Shown: positions 62,001-64,000 of the stretch, in pieces
Numbering within the stretch: the first letter of the stretch is position 1
How the letters are laid out: every line of letters starts with the position of its first letter
Assembly: GCA_963755825.1 (NCBI GenBank)
Contig: CAVWLA010000003.1
Coordinates: 868,001-932,000 of the forward strand
Origin: DATBQN01 sp963755825
GTDB lineage: Bacteria > Acidobacteriota > Thermoanaerobaculia > Multivoradales > UBA5704
Direction of reading: 5' to 3'
Length of the DNA: 64,000 nt
Program-made: the position numbers and the translations under genes
Notes under the pieces: generated by a model
Seen by the model: only the letters and a program-made list of their open reading frames with translations
The model's database searches: none
Told to the model about the DNA's origin: nothing

Positions 62001-62249
62001 GTCGGTCTTCCAGACGCCGCCGTTGTTGGCGCCGAGGTAGAAGACGCCGGGCTCCCCCGGCACCCCCACCGCGGCGACCGTCCGCCCGCCGCGGAAGGGG
62101 CCGATCATCCGCCAGCGCAGCTGCGCGTAGAGCGCCGGATCGAAGGTCTGGGCGGCGGCGGGACGGTCGAAGAGCGCCGGCGACAGCAGGGCGAGGGCGG
62201 AGACGGCGGACGCGAGCAGGCGGGCTGGGCGCAAGGGGCGCACCTCCAT
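59070..62249 (-). CDS. Secreted sortilin/VPS10-like BNR-repeat protein
   Basis: The 1059-residue product has a signal peptide (cleavage near RPAAAQ) and a ten-bladed-type propeller with many Asp-box repeats, such as YRSADGGRTWR, FKSTDGGTTWKRL and YRSDDAGATWRRI. The C-terminal ~300 residues contain beta-rich and helical segments with VRLTAGGETLVQPLTVRMDP. Such proteins are common and abundant in secretomes of Acidobacteriota and Bacteroidota; they may bind peptides or glycans. The catalytic residues of sialidases are not evident. Start at 62249 begins the signal peptide. Confidence 0.8.
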   Translation of the reverse strand: MEVRPLRPARLLASAVSALALLSPALFDRPAAAQTFDPALYAQLRWRMIGPFRGGRTVAAVGVPGEPGVFYLGANNGGVWKTDDAGRTWKPIFDDQPTQSIGAIAVAPSDHQVLYVGSGEGLQRPDLSVGDGIYRSADGGRTWRHLGLADGQQIPVVRVDPHDADRVYAAVLGHPYGPNAERGVYRSTDGGGRWEKVLGKDDDTGAIDLAIDPRDPRTLYAALWAARQAPWEVGASFNGPGSGLFKSTDGGTTWKRLEGGLPTFAQGLGRIGIAIAPSEPARLYAQVDADAAHGGLYRSDDAGATWRRINHEERISGRGGDFAEVEVDPRNPEVVYVCNTSTYRSENGGESWKAIKGAPGGDDYHRLWIDPTNPEILLLGSDQGATVSLNGGATWSSWYNQPTAQLYHVATDDRFPYWVYGGQQESGSVGIASRGNDGAINFRDWHPVGAEEYGYIAPDPLHPNLVFGGKIERFDWQTGQVQDVSPEAVRTGDVRYVRTLPLVFSPADPHVLYFGASVLFATTDGGRSWRRLSPDLTRQHPGVPAVLGAFAAGDPEHGNHRGVIYAVAPSPRDKGLIWAGTDDGLIHLTRDGGLHWREVTPPALTPWSKVSILEAGHFDAGTAYAAVNRFRLDDLRPHIYRTRDFGATWSEVVRGIPAAEVVNAVREDPLRRGLLYAGTERGVYVSWNDGDDWQSLRLNLPPSSVRDLVVHGDDLVVGTHGRSFWLLDDIAPLRQLDAAAAGAPAHLFKPPVAYRLRRDLNTDTPLPPEEPAGQNPPDGAVIDFALHGAGAGSGSGGAVRLEIVDAAGKLVRRFASTDRPAPVDPMALAVPTYWVRPPQLLAAEPGVHRFVWDLRYPPPQALDHEYPIAAIEHDTPAEPLGPFVLPGEYQVRLTAGGETLVQPLTVRMDPRLPVAPERLAEQLDLARRIVDALGRDAAALHRVEAVREHLAKLPAKEREGAAAALDQHLAALAEGGGERVAAGSGHIRGTDLSRLNGDLAHLYEIVEGADAAPTTQARAAWRRLDDSLTALLARWREIEAREVRPLGLEPRDEGAGAAE

Positions 62250-62364
62250 CGGTCGAACGAGAGGCTTCGAGTCTAGTGCAGTCGGCCGCGCGGTGGCGGA
62301 GGGCGGCTGGAGCCGCCGCAAGACGGCGAGAGCGGTGGGGCGAGCTGCTACCATCGCCCCGGTC

Positions 62365-64000
62365 ATGAGCCTCACGAGCGGCCTCTCGGCGCGCGTCTCG
62401 TCGGGCGTCCGCAGCCGCGGCGCCGAGTACTTCCTGCGGGGACGGGTGCGCATCACCACCGTCAACCGCGACGAGGTGGAGGCGACGGTCACCGGCAGCG
62501 AGCGCTATCGGGTGCGCCTGCGGCGCGACGGCGACGCCCTCGTCGTCTCCTGCACCTGCCCCTTCTTCAACGATCGCGCCGAGGCCTGCAAGCACATCTG
62601 GGCAACGGTCCTCGCCGCCGCGGACCGCCGCTTCCTCGCCGCCGGCGATCCGACGCGGAGCCTGGAGATCGACGGCGACGACTACCAGCGCCGGATCAAC
62701 CGCCCGACCCGGCTCCCCGCCGCCGCGCCGCCCCGCCGCGCCGCGCCGCCCGACTGGCGCCGCCTGCTGGAGACCGCCGAGGAGCCCGCCGGCCCGCTGC
62801 CCGCCGGCGAGCCGCCGGAGGACCTCTTCTACGTCGTCGACGTCGAGGCGACGCGGGGGAGCGGCGGGCTCACCCTGGAGCTCCTCGAGCGGCGGCAGAA
62901 GGCGGCCGGCGGCTGGAGCAAGCCGCGCTCGGCGCAGATCCGCCTGGCGGCGATCGCCGGCCTGCCCGACGCCGCCGACCGCGAGATCCTGGCGCTCCTC
63001 GTCGGCGGCCGGCCGGCGCTCTCCTGGTCGAGCTGGAACGCCGGCTACGAAACCCTCCCGGCGCGCTGCCGCATCCCCGATCCGGTGGCGCCGACGCTGG
63101 TGCCGCTCCTCTGCGCCAGCGGCCGCTGCCATCTGCGGGTGGCGCCGGGAAGCTTCAGCGAGACCGCCCTCGCCTGGGACGACGGCGAGCCCTGGCAGCT
63201 CCGCCTCGCCGTCGGGCGCGACGAGGCGGCCGACGGTTACCGGCTGACCGGCGCGCTCGTCCGCACCGGCGAGCGCATGGGCCTCGACCAGCCCGCCCTC
63301 CTCCTCTCCTGCGGCCTGCTCTTCACCGCCGACCGCGCCGCTCGCCTCGAGCACGGCGGCGCCTTCGGCTGGATCGCCCTGCTGCGCAAGCACGGCGCCG
63401 TGGCGGTGCCGCGGGCGGACGGCAGCGCCCTCCTCGAGCGGCTGCTGGCGCGCTCGCCGGCGCCGCTCCTCGAGCTGCCGCCGGAGCTCCGCTTCGAGGA
63501 GGTCGGCGGCACGCCGCGGCCGCGCCTCCGCCTCACCTGGCCAGCGGGCGGCGAGGCCGGCCCGCAGGCCCGCGCCGCCTTCCTCTACGGAAACGACGAG
63601 GTGGCCGCGGGCACCCCAGGCCGCACCCTCTTCCGCGCCCGCGAGCGCCGGCTGGTGCGGCGCGACGCGACAGTGGAGCACGGCGCCGCGGCGCGCCTCC
63701 GCGAGCTCGGCTTCCGCACCGCCGGCGCGGCGGATGCGCTGGCGCTCCGCGGCCCGGCGAGCGCGCTCGCCGCGGCGGTCCGCGCGCTCCTCGCCGAGGG
63801 CTGGCTGGTCGAGGCGCAGGGGAAGCCCTACCGCGCCGCCGGCCGCATGGACCTCCGCGTCGCCTCCGGCATCGACTGGTTCGAGCTCCAGGGCGGCGTC
63901 GACTTCGGCGGCGAGCGCGCCGGCCTGCCGGCGCTGCTCGCCGCGCTGCGCCGCGGCGACAGCTTCGTCGCCCTCGCCGACGGCAGCCTCGGCATGCTGC
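62365..64000 (+). CDS. SWIM zinc-finger protein, N-terminal part of an SNF2-type helicase (runs off the window)
   Basis: The frame from ATG 62365 is open to base 64000 (545 residues). It starts with GAEYFLRGRVR and a SWIM zinc finger CTCPFFNDRAEACKHIWA, the usual beginning of bacterial SNF2-family helicases. The following region has EHGGAFGWIALLRKHGAV and SGIDWFELQGGVDFGGE, as in the SNF2-associated domain. The ATPase motors lie beyond the window. Such proteins remodel nucleoprotein complexes; role here unknown. Confidence 0.85.
   Translation, partial: MSLTSGLSARVSSGVRSRGAEYFLRGRVRITTVNRDEVEATVTGSERYRVRLRRDGDALVVSCTCPFFNDRAEACKHIWATVLAAADRRFLAAGDPTRSLEIDGDDYQRRINRPTRLPAAAPPRRAAPPDWRRLLETAEEPAGPLPAGEPPEDLFYVVDVEATRGSGGLTLELLERRQKAAGGWSKPRSAQIRLAAIAGLPDAADREILALLVGGRPALSWSSWNAGYETLPARCRIPDPVAPTLVPLLCASGRCHLRVAPGSFSETALAWDDGEPWQLRLAVGRDEAADGYRLTGALVRTGERMGLDQPALLLSCGLLFTADRAARLEHGGAFGWIALLRKHGAVAVPRADGSALLERLLARSPAPLLELPPELRFEEVGGTPRPRLRLTWPAGGEAGPQARAAFLYGNDEVAAGTPGRTLFRARERRLVRRDATVEHGAAARLRELGFRTAGAADALALRGPASALAAAVRALLAEGWLVEAQGKPYRAAGRMDLRVASGIDWFELQGGVDFGGERAGLPALLAALRRGDSFVALADGSLGML

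Overview
The window is very GC-rich bacterial DNA with dense genes, strong codon bias to G/C in third positions and many ATGA/GTGA overlaps. Several hallmarks point to Acidobacteriota, perhaps near Thermoanaerobaculia (inference, no ribosomal RNA is present): an ABC-type FtsX/MacB permease without ATPase of the 'acidobacterial duplicated orphan permease' type, two secreted LamG proteins with a Cys-flanked C-terminal domain of a kind I associate with that group, and many secreted peptidases. recA is the clearest housekeeping gene.

Layout. 1-5.2 kb: start of a family 2 glycosyltransferase, two tandem LamG proteins, recA and a subclass B3 metallo-beta-lactamase. 5.4-24.3 kb: about 19 kb of co-directional genes. 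It begins with a short AraC-type regulator, a di-haem cytochrome, a beta-helix protein and a two-subunit GMC oxidoreductase. A pair of M16 peptidases follows (one with zinc motif, one without), then a duplicated RiPP locus. This holds four tiny precursor genes (13613, 17298, 17688, 18076) and two complete sets of ThiF-like partner (C), YcaO cyclodehydratase (D) and SagB-type dehydrogenase (B), followed by the orphan permease. Together these genes predict a thiazole/oxazole-modified peptide family: C and D cyclise Cys/Thr of the Cys-rich core, B oxidises the azolines, and the M16 pair is the best leader-peptidase candidate. The precursor genes were too short for routine gene calling, and each is bracketed by a matching inverted repeat.

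24.4-38 kb: two small secreted proteins, a DUF4388 protein, a large secreted protein ending in a probable outer-membrane barrel, a Smr/histone-deacetylase fusion, a TPR protein, a PlsB-like acyltransferase, a secreted DinB protein and a SpoIIE phosphatase. 38-41.7 kb: an accessory strip of less regular composition with a MNT antitoxin whose partner is missing, REP-like inverted repeats, an esterase, three small secreted Cys-rich proteins and a 3' tRNA fragment. 41.7-45.8 kb: a minus-strand acyl-CoA operon. 45.9-64 kb: M48 peptidase, PAP2/LssY protein with an alpha/beta hydrolase, SLC13/RCK transporter, a broken VapBC pair next to a hairpin repeat array, DinB, an M49 peptidase, an ECF sigma/anti-sigma pair, a GNAT acetyltransferase, a sortilin-like repeat protein and the start of a SWIM/SNF2 helicase.

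All assignments come from reading the sequence and recalled family knowledge; no database search was run.
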